A stretch of DNA of 64,000 bases from Mauremys mutica (taxonomy: Eukaryota; Chordata; Testudines; Geoemydidae). Below, piece after piece: positions 12,144 to 22,226 of the stretch. Both the position numbers and the translations under genes were made by a program. The stretch lies in the NCBI RefSeq assembly GCF_020497125.1, contig NC_059080.1:49789563-49853562 (forward strand), written 5' to 3'. How positions within the stretch are numbered: the first letter of the stretch is position 1; every line of letters begins with the position of its first letter. The notes below the pieces were generated by a model. It did no database searches, was not told where the DNA came from, and was given only the letters and a program-made list of their open reading frames with translations.

Positions 12144-12830
12144 TCCCTAACATCCTCAGCCGTGAAGACTGAAGCAAAGAATTCATTTAGTTTCTCCGCA
12201 ATGACTTTATCGTCTTTAAGTGCTTCTTTTGTATCTCGATCATCCTTCCCACCCCCGCACGACCTGTTCTGTCCTTCCGATATATTTTGTACACCAGAAT
12301 GATTGTGTCCCATTGATTGTCCCCACTCCGCCAGGTTTCTGTGATGCCTATTATATCAATATCCTCCTTTAACATGAGGCACTCTAGTTCACCCATCTTA
12401 TTATATAGACTTCTAGCATTTGTGTACAAGCACTTTAAAAACTTGTCACTGTTTGTCTGCCCTTTTCCGATGTGTCAGATTCTTGTTTATGTGAATGTTT
12501 CTTGTCTGATCTGGCCCATACTTTATCCTCTTCCATCCTCTCCTCCTGACTAAAACCTAGAGAATTCTCTATCAATAGACTCTCCTCTAAGAGAAGTCTC
12601 TGTCCAATCCATGTGCTCCTCTGCAGCAATCGGCCTTCCCCCATCTCTTAGTTTAAAAACTGCTCTGCAACCTTTTTAATGTTAAGTGCCAGCAGTCTGA
12701 ATCCACTTTGGTTTAGGTGGAGCCCATCCTTTCTGTATAGGCTCCCCCTATCCCAAAAGTTTCCCCAGTTCCTAATAAATCTAAACCCCGCCTCTCTACA
12801 CCATCGTCTCACCCACACATTGAGACTGGG
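12144..12830 (-). mobile_element. CR1 LINE, 5' part of the copy split at 9997, internally deleted
   Basis: From high to low coordinate come ORF1/5' region sequence (12640-12830), then the endonuclease start YTNARSLYNKMGELECLMLK and DIDIIGITETWRSGDNQWD. The frame then jumps to KEALKDDKVIAEKLNEFFAS, which belongs to the start of the RT region. Most of the endonuclease is therefore missing. The sequence continues across the Harbinger-like element at 9996. Confidence 0.8.
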
Positions 12831-12831
12831 A

Positions 12832-13605
12832 TGGGTTGCAAGTGCTTTGGAGGATAGGATTAAAATTCAAAATGATCTGAACAAACTGGAGAAATGGTCT
12901 GAAGTAAATAGGATGAAATTCAATAAGGACAAATGCAAAGTACTCCATTTAGGAAGGAACAATCATTTGCATACATACAAAATGGGAAATGACTGCCTAG
13001 GAAGGAGTATTGCGGAAAGGGATGTGGGGGTCATAGTGGATCACAAGCTAAATATGAGTCAACAGCGTAACACTGTTACAAAAAAAAGCAAACATCATTA
13101 TGGGATGTATTAGCAGGAGTACTGTAAGCAAGACACAAGTAGTAATTATTCTGCTCTACTCTGCGCTAATTAGGCCTCAGCTAGAGTATTGTGTCCAGTT
13201 CTGGGTGTCACATTTCAGGAAAGATGAGGACAAACTGGAGAAAATCCAGAGAAGAGCAACAAAAATTATTAAAGGTTTAGAAAATATGACCTATGAGGGA
13301 AGATTTAAAAAAGTTGGGTTTGTTTAGTCCGGAGAAGAGAAAACTGAGAGGGGACATGCCAGTTTTCAAGTACATAAAAGGTTGTTACAAGGAGGGAGAA
13401 AAATTGTTGTTCTTAACCTCTGAGGATAGACAAGAAGCAATGGGCTAAAAATGCAGCAAGGGTGGGTTTAGGTTGGACATTAGGAAAAACTTCCTGTCAG
13501 GGTGGTTAAGCACTGGAATAAATTGCCTAGGGAGGTTGTGGAATCTCCATCATTGGGGATTTTTAAGAGCAGGTTAGACAAACACCTGTCATGGATTGTC
13601 TAGAT
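12832..13605 (+). mobile_element. CR1 LINE, RT C-terminal part, interrupted
   Basis: Plus-strand frames read NDLNKLEKWSEVNRMKFNKD, KCKVLHLGRNN, GVIVDHKLNMSQQ and [20 protein letters not shown]. The 3'UTR runs to GTCTAGAT at 13605, where a hAT MITE is inserted; the CR1 tail resumes at 14399. Confidence 0.87.
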
Positions 13606-14398
13606 CAGACGTGGGCAAACTACGGCTCACGGGACCGTCCTGCCTGGCCCCTGAGCCCCCAGCCCGGGAGCCTAGTCCCCAGCCCCTCCCTCGCGGTCCC
13701 CTCTCCCCTATAGCCACACCGCCGCACGGGCCGCACTCTGGCCTGCCGCTCCCGCTGGGCAGTGTGGGGAGCGCAGTTGGCTTTGTCCGGGTGTCATGGC
13801 TGCGAGCTCCTCCTGCTGGTAAGGGAGTAGGGAGCAGGGGCCCTGGGGGGCAGTTAGGGAGGAGGGGGTGGTTGGATGCGGTGGAAGTTTGGGGGTGGTG
13901 GTCAGGGGATGAGGAACAGGGAGGATTGGGAGTCCCGGGAGGCCTGTCAGGGGGGAGGGGATGTGGATAGGGGTTAGGAGGGCAGTCAGGGGACAGGGAG
14001 GGTTGGATAAGGGAGTGGGATCCTGAGGGGCAGTTAGGAGCAGGGGGTACCAGGAGGGGGTGGTCAGGGGATGAGGAACAGAGGACAGTTGGATAGGGGG
14101 TGGGAGTCCCGGGGGGGCTGTCAGGGGGCATTGGTGTGGATAGGGGTTGGGGCAGTCAGGGGACAGGGGGGTTGAATAGGCAGCGGGGGTCCCAAGAGGG
14201 GGTGGTCAGGGACTAGGAGCACGGGGGGTTGGATGGGTTGGATGTTCTGAGGGGGGCAATCAGGGGGTGGTAAGTGGGAGGGGGCAGATAGGGGACAGGG
14301 GCCAGGCTGTTTGGGGAGGCACAGCCTTCCCTAACTGGCCCTCCATACAGTTGTGCAACCTTGATGTGGCCCTTGGGCCAAAAAGTTTGCCTACACCA
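13606..14398. mobile_element. hAT MITE with G-rich minisatellite core
   Basis: The ends CAGACGTGGGCAAACTACGG and the inverted AAAAAGTTTGCCTACACCA pair imperfectly. Flanks GTCTAGAT (13598-13605) and GTGTAGAT (14399-14406) differ at one of eight bases, as expected for an aged hAT duplication. The core (13820-14290) is a G-rich tandem array built on units such as GGTGGTCAGGGGATGAGGAA and GGTTGGATAGGGGGTGGGAG, with repeated runs of four or more G. The 180-codon Pro-rich minus-strand frame here is an artefact of that array. Confidence 0.75.
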
Positions 14399-14487
14399 GT
14401 GTAGATAATACTTAGTCCTGCCTTGAGTGCAGGGGACTGTACTAGATGACCTCTCGAGGTCCCTTCCAATTCTATGATTCTATGTTG
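14399..14487 (+). mobile_element. CR1 3' tail, continuation of the copy at 12832
   Basis: GATAATACTTAGTCCTGCC, GGTCCCTTCCAATTCTATGA and the terminal TTCTATG repeats are the CR1 3'UTR. It is the downstream half of the copy interrupted at 13605. Confidence 0.85.
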
Positions 14488-14850
14488 TGAAGGCATAAAG
14501 TATAACTGGGTTCAAAAAAAGAATTAGATACGTTAATGGAGGATAGGTCCATCAATGGCTATTAGCCAAGATGGTCAGGGGTGCAACCAGATACACTGAG
14601 TGTGTCTAAACCTTTGATTGACAGAAGCTGAGAGTGGATGACAATGGATGGATCACCTGATAGCTGCAGTGTTCTGTTCATTCCCTCTGAAGCATCTGAC
14701 ATCAACCATAATACTTAGTCCTACCTTGAATGCAGGGGACTGGACTAGATGACCTCTCGAGGTCCCTTCCAATTCTATGATTCTATGACAGTTGGAAGAC
14801 AGCAGACTAGGCTTTATGAACTATTGGTCTGGCCATTCTTATGTTGGTTA
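14488..14850 (+). mobile_element. CR1 3' end of another subfamily, with an inserted CR1 tail
   Basis: AACTGGGTTCAAAAAAAGAA through to GGCCATTCTTATGTTGG is the 3'UTR of a second CR1 subfamily. It is interrupted at about 14703-14789 by an 87-bp CR1 tail nearly identical to 14401-14487. Confidence 0.75.
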
Positions 14851-14991
14851 CTCTCAGAACAGTTCACACCTCAGACCAGTTGCTCAAGGCTGCCTACAGA
14901 CTCAGGGACACATCATTACATACAGGATGTCCAGGTCATGGTTTGAAGTGTTTAAAATATTTTTTTAAACAACCACAAAATCTAAACCCAT

Positions 14992-15171
14992 TATTAAGTT
15001 AAGCACTGGAATAAATTGCCTAGGGAGGTTGTGGATTGGAGATTTTTAAGAGCAGGTTAGACAAACACCTGTCAGGAATGGTCTAGATAATCCTTAGTCC
15101 TGCCATGAGTGCAGGGGACTGGACTAAATGACCTCCTGAGGTCCCTTCCAGTCCTATGATTCTATGATTTT
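14992..15171 (+). mobile_element. CR1 LINE 3' end
   Basis: AAGCACTGGAATAAATTGCC, GTCCCTTCCAGTCCTATGAT and the closing ATTCTATGAT mark a short 5'-truncated CR1. A small deletion removes part of the GTGGAATCTCC phrase. Confidence 0.85.
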
Positions 15172-15212
15172 TTTTAATTGAACTTGAGATTCTATAATTA
15201 ATCCGGTGATGA

Positions 15213-15641
15213 ATCATAGAATATCAGGGTTGGAAGGGACCTCAGAAGGTCATCTAGTCCAAACCCTGCTCAAAGCAGGACCAATCCCCAACTAAATCAT
15301 CCCAGCCAGGGCTTTATCAAGCCTAACCTTAAAAACTTCTAAGGAAGGAGATTCCACCACCTCCCTAGTAACCCATTCCAGTGCTTCACCACCCTCCTAG
15401 TGAAAAAGTTTTTCCTAATGTCCAATCTAAACCACCCCCATTGCAACTTGAGACCATTACTCCTTGTTCTGTCATCTGCTACCACTGAGAACAGTCTAGA
15501 TCCATCCTCTTTGGAATCCCCTTTCAGGTAGTTGAAAGCAGCTATCAAATCCCCCCTCAATCTTCTCTTCTGCAGACTAAACAATCCCAGTTCCCTCGGC
15601 CTCTCCTCATAAATCATGTGCTTCAGCCCCCTAATCATTTT
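15213..15641 (-). mobile_element. CR1 LINE (large split copy), 3' segment
   Basis: Minus strand: [40 protein letters not shown], then the 3'UTR to ATCATAGAATATC at 15213. It is the 3' end of a copy that continues at 16082-17440 and 23550-25500 once two insertions are removed. Confidence 0.88.
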
Positions 15642-16074
15642 TTTAAAAGAACAGGAGTACTTGTGGCACCTTAGAGACTAACAAATGTATTTGAGCATAA
15701 GCTTTCGTGGGCTACAGCCCACTTCTTCGGATGCATGGAATGGAACATATATTGAGGAGATATATATATCACACACATATAGAGAGCATGAAAAGGTGGG
15801 AGTTGTCTTACCAACTCTGAGAGGCCAATTAAGTAAGGAAAAAACACTTTTGAAGTGATAATCAAGATAGCCCAGTACAGACAGTTTGATAAGAAGTGTG
15901 AGAATACTTACAAGGGGAGATAGATTCAGTGTTTGTAATGGCTCAGCCATTCCCAGTCCCTATTTAAACCTAAGTTGATTGTATCTAGTTTGCATATCAA
16001 TTCCAGCTCAGCAGTTTCTCGTTGGAGTCTGTTTTTGAAGCTTTTCTGTTGCAAAATTGCCACCCGCAGGTCTG
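15642..16074 (-). mobile_element. Penelope-like element, 5'-truncated, inserted in CR1
   Basis: On the minus strand the first 130 bases encode LRVAILQQKSFKNRLQRETA followed by ELELICKLDTINLGLNRDW and EWLSHYKH-stop, the C-terminal end of a Penelope-type protein that I associate with the GIY-YIG endonuclease domain. A 3'UTR follows, ending TAGTCTCTAAGGTGCCACAA and CTCCTGTTCTTTT. TCATTTT occurs on both sides (15635-15641 and 16075-16081). The host CR1 resumes without loss of sense, VQRR on one side and MIRG on the other. Confidence 0.75.
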
Positions 16075-16081
16075 TCATTTT

Positions 16082-17440
16082 CGATTACCTCCGCTGGACT
16101 CTTTCCAATTTTTCCACATCCTTCTTGTAGTGTGGGGCCCAAAACTGGACACAGTACTCCAGATGATGCCTCACCAATGTAGAATAGAAGGGAATGATCA
16201 CGTCCCTCGATCTGCTGGCAATATCCCTACTTATACAGCCCAAAATGCCGTTAGCCTTCTTGGCAACAAGGGCACACTTGACTCGTATCCAGCTTCTCAT
16301 CCACTGTAACCCCTAGGTCTTTTTTCTGCAGAACTGCTGCCTAGCCATTCAGTCCCTAGTCTGTAGCAGTGCATGGGATTCTTCCGTCCTAAGTGCAGAG
16401 TCCAGAGACTCTGCATTTGTCCTTGTTGAACCTCATCAGATTTCTTTTGGCCTAATCCTCTAATTTGTCTAGGTCCCTCTGTATCTTATCACTACCATCC
16501 AAGCATATATACCACTCCTCCCAGTTTTGTATCATCTGCAAACTTGCTGAAGGTGCAGTCCACACCATCCTCTAGATCATTAATGAAGATATTGAACAAC
16601 ACTGGCCCCAGGACCAACCCTTGGGGCACTCCGCTTGATACTGGCTGCCAACTAGACATGGAGCCATTGATCACTACCCGTTGAGCCTGATGATCTAGCC
16701 AGCTTTCTATCCACCTTATAGTCCATTCATCCAGCCCATACTTCTTTAACTTGCTGGCAAGAATACTGTGGAAGACTGTATCAAAAGCTAAAGTCAAGGA
16801 ATAAACACATCCACTGCTTTCCCCTCGTCCACAGGGCCAGTTATCTCATCATAGAAGGCAATTAGGTTAGTCAGGCATGACTTGCCCTTGGTGAATCCAT
16901 GCTGACTGTTCCTGATCACTTTCCTCTCCTCTAAGTGCTTCAGAATTGATTCCTTGAGGACCTGCTCCATAATTTTTCCAGGGACTGAGGTGAGACTGCC
17001 TGGCCTGTAGTTCCCCAGATCCTCCTCCTTTCCTTTTTTAAAAGATGGGCAGTACATGAGCCTTTTTCCAGTCATCTGGGACCCTCCCTCCAATCACCAT
17101 GAGTTTTCAAAGATAATGGCCAATGGCTCTGCAAACACATCCACCAACTCCTTTAGCACCCTCGGATGCAGCACATCTGGCACCATGGACTTGTGCTCGT
17201 CCAGCTTTTCTAAACAGTCCTGAACCACTCCTTTCTCCACAGAGGGCTGGTCACCTCCTCCCCATGCTGTGCTGCCCAGTGCAGTAGTCTGGGAGCTGAC
17301 CTTGTTCGTGAAGACAGAGGCAAAAAAAGCATTGAGTACATTAGCTTTTCCCACATTCTCTGTCACTCAATTGCCTCCCTCATTCAGTAAGGGACCCACA
17401 CTTTCCTTGACCTCCTTCTTGTTGCTAACATACCTGAAGA
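16082..17440 (-). mobile_element. CR1 LINE (large split copy), reverse transcriptase segment
   Basis: Minus-strand frames in order: [129 protein letters not shown] (catalytic FADD), [21 protein letters not shown] few frameshifts and stops are present. It ends exactly where the DIRS element begins. Confidence 0.9.
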
Positions 17441-17665
17441 AAGAGAAAGTTACTCACCTTGCAGTAACTGAGGTTCTTCAAGATGTGTCCCCCTGTGGGT
17501 GCTCCACTCTAGATGAGGGTGCGTCCCAGCGCTGTCGATCGGAGATTTTCGGTAGCAGTGCCTGGTTGGGGCACACGCACCCAGATGGTATCTCCCGTCT
17601 AGTTGGAATCTTCCTGAGTTTGTGCGCCCCACACCCTCCTCAGTTCCTTCTCTACCATGGAGAGT
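17441..17665. repeat. DIRS terminal repeat, left (3' end of element)
   Basis: AAGAGAAAGTTACTCACC through GTTCCTTCTCTACCATGG. From about 17500 it is the inverted copy of 23362-23520, sharing TCGATCGGAGATTTTCGGTA, CCAGATGGTATCTCCCGTCT and CACACCCTCCTCAGTTCCTT with small differences. The outermost 60 bases are specific to this end and are mirrored only in the internal complementary region. Confidence 0.85.
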
Positions 17666-17699
17666 CATCACAGTGCTCCAAAGTAGAGGGGAGGAGGGC

Positions 17700-17815
17700 G
17701 GGGAGTGGAGCACCCACAGGGACACACATCTCGAAGAACCTCAGTTACTGCAAGGTGAGTAACTTTCTCTTCTTCTTCGAGTGCTGTCCCTGTGGGTGCT
17801 GCACTCTAGGTGAAT
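17700..17815. repeat. DIRS internal complementary region
   Basis: The first half, GAGTGGAGCACCCACAGGG to GGTGAGTAACTTTCTCTT (to about 17773), is the reverse complement of the left terminus. It is joined directly to CTTCTTCGAGTGCTGTCCC and GGTGAATGTG, the reverse complement of the right terminus. This head-to-tail image of the two element ends is the template known in DIRS1 to let the ends be completed in the circular intermediate. Confidence 0.85.
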
Positions 17816-17830
17816 GTGTAGCAGTACCCA

Positions 17831-18751
17831 CTATGGCTGGTGGGACTTTGGAGATGCGGCAGGGAGTACTGAAGATAGTACTGTATGGCCTACTATTGTG
17901 TCTGCCGTGGTGTCTTGCGTGAGGGCATAGCGTTTTGCAAACGTGTGTTCAGACGACCATGTAGCTGCTTTGCAGATATCAGAAATGGGAACGTTGTGTA
18001 AGAAGGCAATGGATGCCGACATGGCTCTAGTGGAATAAGTTCTAATGTCGTCGGGCGGTTGAAGATTCTTTTGACGGTAACAGGATCTGAAGCAGTCAGA
18101 GATCCACTTGGATAGACGTTGTTTAGAGATAGCTGTGCCTTTTGATCTTTTGGCAATGGAAACGAAGAGTCGTGGAGACTTGCTAAATGGTTTAGTCCTG
18201 TCTAAATAAAAGGCAATTGCTCGCCTGATGTCGAGAGTATGCAGGGTTGCGTCCTGCGGAGTTTTGTGAGGTTTGGGATAGAAAGTAGGTAAATATATAG
18301 GTTGGTTGAGGTGGAAGGTCGATACCACCTTAGGAAGAAATTTAGGATGTGGTCTCAAAGTGATCTTATCTTTGGAGAAGATTGTGTAGGGAGGGTGGGC
18401 CATCAGGGCACTCATTTCACCAACTCTCCTTGCTGATGTTATGGCAACTAGGAAAGCCACCTTCACGGACATATGGAGATGAGAGGAGGTAGCCAAGGGC
18501 TCAAATGGAGGTTGCATGAGAGCATGAAGAACGAGGTTAAGATTCCATGTAGCCACTGTTGGGTGAATTTCAGGGTAGAGATTTTGTAGACCAGAGAGAA
18601 AGCGTTTAATGGTGGGGTGTGTAAAGAGTGAGTACCCATCCAATAGTTCATGGAAGGTGGTAAGCGCCGCTAGGTGCACTTTGATGGAGCTGAGCGAAAG
18701 TCCGTCCTGTTTTAGTTTCAGGAGGTAGTCTAGAATGTTAGGGAGGGTCAC
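17831..18751 (-). pseudogene. DIRS tyrosine recombinase (YR)
   Basis: An uninterrupted 306-residue frame. The N-terminal part (residues 1-60, LPNILDYLLKLKQDGLSLSS) is the SAM-like core-binding domain. The catalytic domain shows the first Arg in ITSARRVGEMSAL (R108/R109), the C-terminal box TYSTRAMSASIAFLHN (R242) and the Tyr nucleophile in FAKRYALT (Y275). The family box is H-x-x-R, and here the His position (239, codon 18035-18037) is TAT, Tyr, so activity is doubtful. The start overlaps the preceding frame by four bases (stop at 18748). The true N-terminus probably lies in the upstream frame (FLQKWRRFALWCSHKHL), reached by frameshift. Confidence 0.85.
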
Positions 18752-20813
18752 ACGTTGTTGGGTGCTAAATGTTTATGTGAGCACCAAAGAGCGAAACGCC
18801 TCCACTTCTGAAGGAAGGTTTTACAAGTGGAGTCTCTCCTATTGTGCAAGAGGACATATTGGACTTGCTCGGAACAGACTAGTTCATGGGTTTGGAACCA
18901 TGAAGGAACCAGGCTGTGAGGTGGAGCTTTTGGAGCTGGGGGTGAAGGACTCGTCCGTTGTCCTGGTAAAGGAGGTCTGGCCTGTTGGGGAGAGCCCATG
19001 GGTGACGGGAGGACATGCAGAGAAGGTAGGGGTACCACGTCTGTCTTGGCCAAGCCGGGGCAATAAGGATGACCTGGGCCTTGTCGTCCGCGATCTTCCG
19101 AATAACCCTGTGTAGTAGAGGGATAGGTGGGAAGGCGTAGAGGAGGTAGTTGTTCCATGAGATGAGGAATGCATCCCCTAGGGATGCAGTCCCGAGTCCC
19201 GCCCTGGAGCAAAATGGGGCATTTTCGGTTTCGGGTCGTGGCGAAGAGATCTATTGACGGGGTGCCCCAGTGGGAGAAAAGCTGTTGGAGTACTGCGGGG
19301 TGCAGTTCCCATTCGTGTTCTGTCGAGAAGTGCCTGCTGAGTGCGTCGGCAGTAGTGTTGTGGCAGCCTGGTAGGTAGGAAGCGATGATCTGTATTCGAT
19401 GTTGTATGCACCAATTCCATAGTCGAATGGCTTCCATGCAGAGGGAATGTGATCGGGCTCCCCCTTGTCTGTTTATGTAATACATACATGCTATGTTTTC
19501 TGTTAAGACTTGCAGGTATTTGTTCTTTATAAGGGGAAGAAAGTGAAGGCATGCTCTCCTTACTGCTCTGAGCTCTAAGAGATTTATGTGTAGATGCGTC
19601 TCTCATGCAGACCACCGGCCTTGTGCCCTGTGTTCCCCTAGATGTGCTCCCCAATCAATCAGGGAAGCGTCCGTGGTGAGCATGAGCATTGGGGATCGTT
19701 GCTGGAAGGAAACCCCTGTGCAGAGGTTTTCTGGACTTGTCCACCATTGTAGGGAAGTTATAACATTGGGAGGAGGAGTTAGCAGCATCCCTAAGGGATG
19801 TCTGCTGGGTTTGAAACTGGAGTTAAGCCAGCCCTGGAGGCATCTCATATGTAGCCTGGCGTGTTGAACCACGAAGGTGGTAGCTGCCATGTGACCAAGG
19901 AGCTGTAGGCAGATTCTTGCTTGCGTCCTGGGACGAATAGAGAGCGTGCGTATGAGCTGCGTGATAGAGAGAAATCTGTTGTATGGGAGCGAGGCCCTGC
20001 TCAGGGTTGAGTCGAGATGAGCTCCGATGAACTCGATCTGTTGCGTGAGTATCAGGGTGGATTTTTGGATGTTTATTTGGAGGCCTAGGCTGTGAAAGAG
20101 GGAGATGGCGAAACGCGTGGCTTGAAGTGTCTCGCCATAGGAGTCGCCCTTGATGAGGCAATCGTCCAGGTAGGGGAAAAGTGTGACCCCATGTTTGCGG
20201 AGGTGAGCCACAACCACGGCTAGGGTCTTGGAAAAAACTCTTGGAGCCATGGAGAGTCTGAAAGGAAGAACTCTGTATTGAAAATGATCCTGACCGATTG
20301 TGAATCGTAGGAAGCGTCTGTGAGCTGGATGAATTGATATGTGGAAGTAAGCATCTTGTAGGTCGAGGGCTGTGAACCAGTCCTCTTAATCCAATGCAGG
20401 TATTATTGTGCCCAGTGTGACCATCTTGAATCTTTGTGTCCTCACAAATTTGTTCAGTCGGCGTTGGTCTAGTATAGGCCTCCATCCCCCGGTCTTTTTC
20501 CGCGTTAGAAAGTAATGGGAGTAGAAATCTGTCCCTTGGTGTTGCGTCGGCACAGGTTCCACTGCGCCTCGTTGCAGAAGGTGAGCCACTTCTGTGCAAA
20601 GTAATTGCTCGTGAGAAGGGTCCCTGAAGAGGGACAGGGAAGGGTAGGAGGGTAGGATATAAAAGGGATGGCGTAACCGGTCTGAACTATTTCGAGGACC
20701 CAGCGGTCCTGTGTAATCCACTGCCAAGCATGTTGGAAATACTGGAGGCGGTGGCCAAATGGACAAGGAAGTGGTGGAATCAAGGGGTGGTCGTGCAGAC
20801 CCTCGACCAACAT
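18748..20813 (-). pseudogene. DIRS reverse transcriptase - RNase H - methyltransferase-like region
   Basis: RT begins around 20813 (PLPCPFGHRLQYFQHAW), shifts frame near 20650, and continues with FLTRKKTGGWRPILDQRRLN, ALDLQDAYFHISIHPAHRRF and the catalytic box VTLFPYLDDCLIKG (YLDD). A stop sits at 20386-20388. RNase H shows MLTTDASLIDWGAHLG, a TGA at 19603-19605, HLHINLLELRAV, then CMYYINRQGGARS and GCHNTTADALSRHF. After it comes HWGTPSIDLFATTRNRKCP. One single-base frameshift later follow GDAFLISWNNYLLYAFPP and VILIAPAWPRQTWYPYLL, which I equate with the Dam-like methyltransferase domain described for DIRS elements. The frame then returns for the YR N-terminus. Confidence 0.8.
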
Positions 20814-20814
20814 T

Positions 20815-22219
20815 TCAAAACTGTTGTTTATTGCCCGGTGGACAGAAGGTGGTGGCTTGATTTTGATTTTGTCTGCGTTTGCGAGGTCTAGTACGATTCC
20901 TAGTTGTGTCGTATGGTCTGGATTGAGGACGATAATACTGATGTGTGCGTGGTCTTTGGTAGGGTTGGTATCGTTGTCTCCTGGGAAGAGATGGATGAAT
21001 GCCCAGGGTGCGCAGTGTCGCTCTCGAATCCTTCATGGTGTGGAAGAGTTCATCAGTTTTTTTTCGAGAAGAGTTTGTCCTTATCAAAGGGGAGATCCTC
21101 CACTTTGGTCTGGAGTTCTTTAGGAATGCCTGACACAGAGAGCCATGAGGATCTGCGCATAACCACAGCAGTTGCAGTGGTACGGGCTGCTGTGTCCGCC
21201 GTGTCTAAAGATGCCTGTAGGGCCGTTCTGGAGATCAGTTGTCCCTCAGACAGGATTGATTTGAAGTCTGCTCTTCTGTCCTCTGGAATGTAGGAGGCAA
21301 ATTCAAAAAGCTTATGGTAATTGTCAAAATCGTAGCTGGCGAGGAGAGCAGAATAGTTTGCAATCCTGAATTGTAGTGTAGAGGATGTATAAACTTTGCG
21401 GCCCAGGACATCAAGGCGTCTAAGGTCTTTGTCTTGCAGGGTGGTTCGATTTAGGGACTGTTTGGTCCTCTGTGCAACTGCATCGATGACAAGAGAGTTC
21501 GGTGGTGGATGAGAAAATAGGAAGTCTGCGTCCTTTGCAGGAACGTAGTATTTACGTTCGGCCTTCTTGCAAGTTGGTACTAGAGAAGCTGGGGTTTGCC
21601 AGAGAGTGTCAGCTGGCTCCATGAGTGCTTCGTTTATAGGGAGTGCGATTTTCAAGGGCGCAGATGGTTGAAGGATTTTGGGGAGTTTGTGTTGCGTCTC
21701 CTGAACCTCTTCTAAGGGGATATCCTGACTGAGTGCAACCCTCCTAAAAAGTTCTTGGAATTGTTTGCAGTTGTCCACGGTCTGTGGAGGTGAAAGGAGG
21801 ATGGCTTCATCTGAGGCTAGTGGAGAGTTAGGATTAGGCGAGTCAGGATATGGTGCGTAGCTCCCAGGCTCAGGAGGGGGCTCAGGCACCCTGGAAGTGG
21901 ATGGAGCAGGAGATTGAGGCACAGAAGGAGGATGATTGGTAGGAGGATGTTGCCACGGGTACCACTGAGGCCAAGGCATAGGGTAGGAGAACCCAGGTGC
22001 TGCCCACGGAGGGGCAAAGTAGGGAAACTGAGGATGCTGAGTTTGTGCCATGACCTGAGGTGGTAAAGGTGCCTGTGGAGGAGAAGCAGGAGGGGAGAGC
22101 TCCGCTTGTTGCTGTAGCTCAAGGTCACCGTCAGTGAAAGCCAGTTCAGGTGGAGAAAGTGGCGGTTTAAGAAAAGAGTCTTCTGTATCTAGGAGCGGAG
22201 AGTGAGGCTCAGGTGGCAC
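20815..22219 (-). pseudogene. DIRS gag-like region, second part
   Basis: A 388-residue frame (22219 to 21053) is Pro-rich at first (PPSVPQSPAPSTSRVPEPPP), then has a structured region with YYVPAKDADFLFSHPPPNSL, RRLDVLGRKVYTSSTLQFRI, YHKLFEFASYIPEDRRADFK and AARTTATAVVMRRSSWL, which I recognise as typical of DIRS ORF1. It ends in a run of eight A (minus strand, about 21055-21062). The adjacent frame continues KTDELFHTMKDSRATLRTLG and a basic RRQRYQPYQRPRTHQYYRPQ tail to 20815, so a one-base slip in the homopolymer split one protein. Confidence 0.7.
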
Positions 22220-22226
22220 TAAAAGG

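Noticed and set aside
13589..14131. 180-codon proline-rich frame on the minus strand
   Set aside because: It is the complement of a G-rich minisatellite in a hAT MITE; repeats, not codon constraint, keep it open.
21053..22219. The 388-residue frame as a domesticated cellular protein
   Set aside because: It lies in order between DIRS gag N-terminus and RT, within the terminal repeats, with a frameshift.
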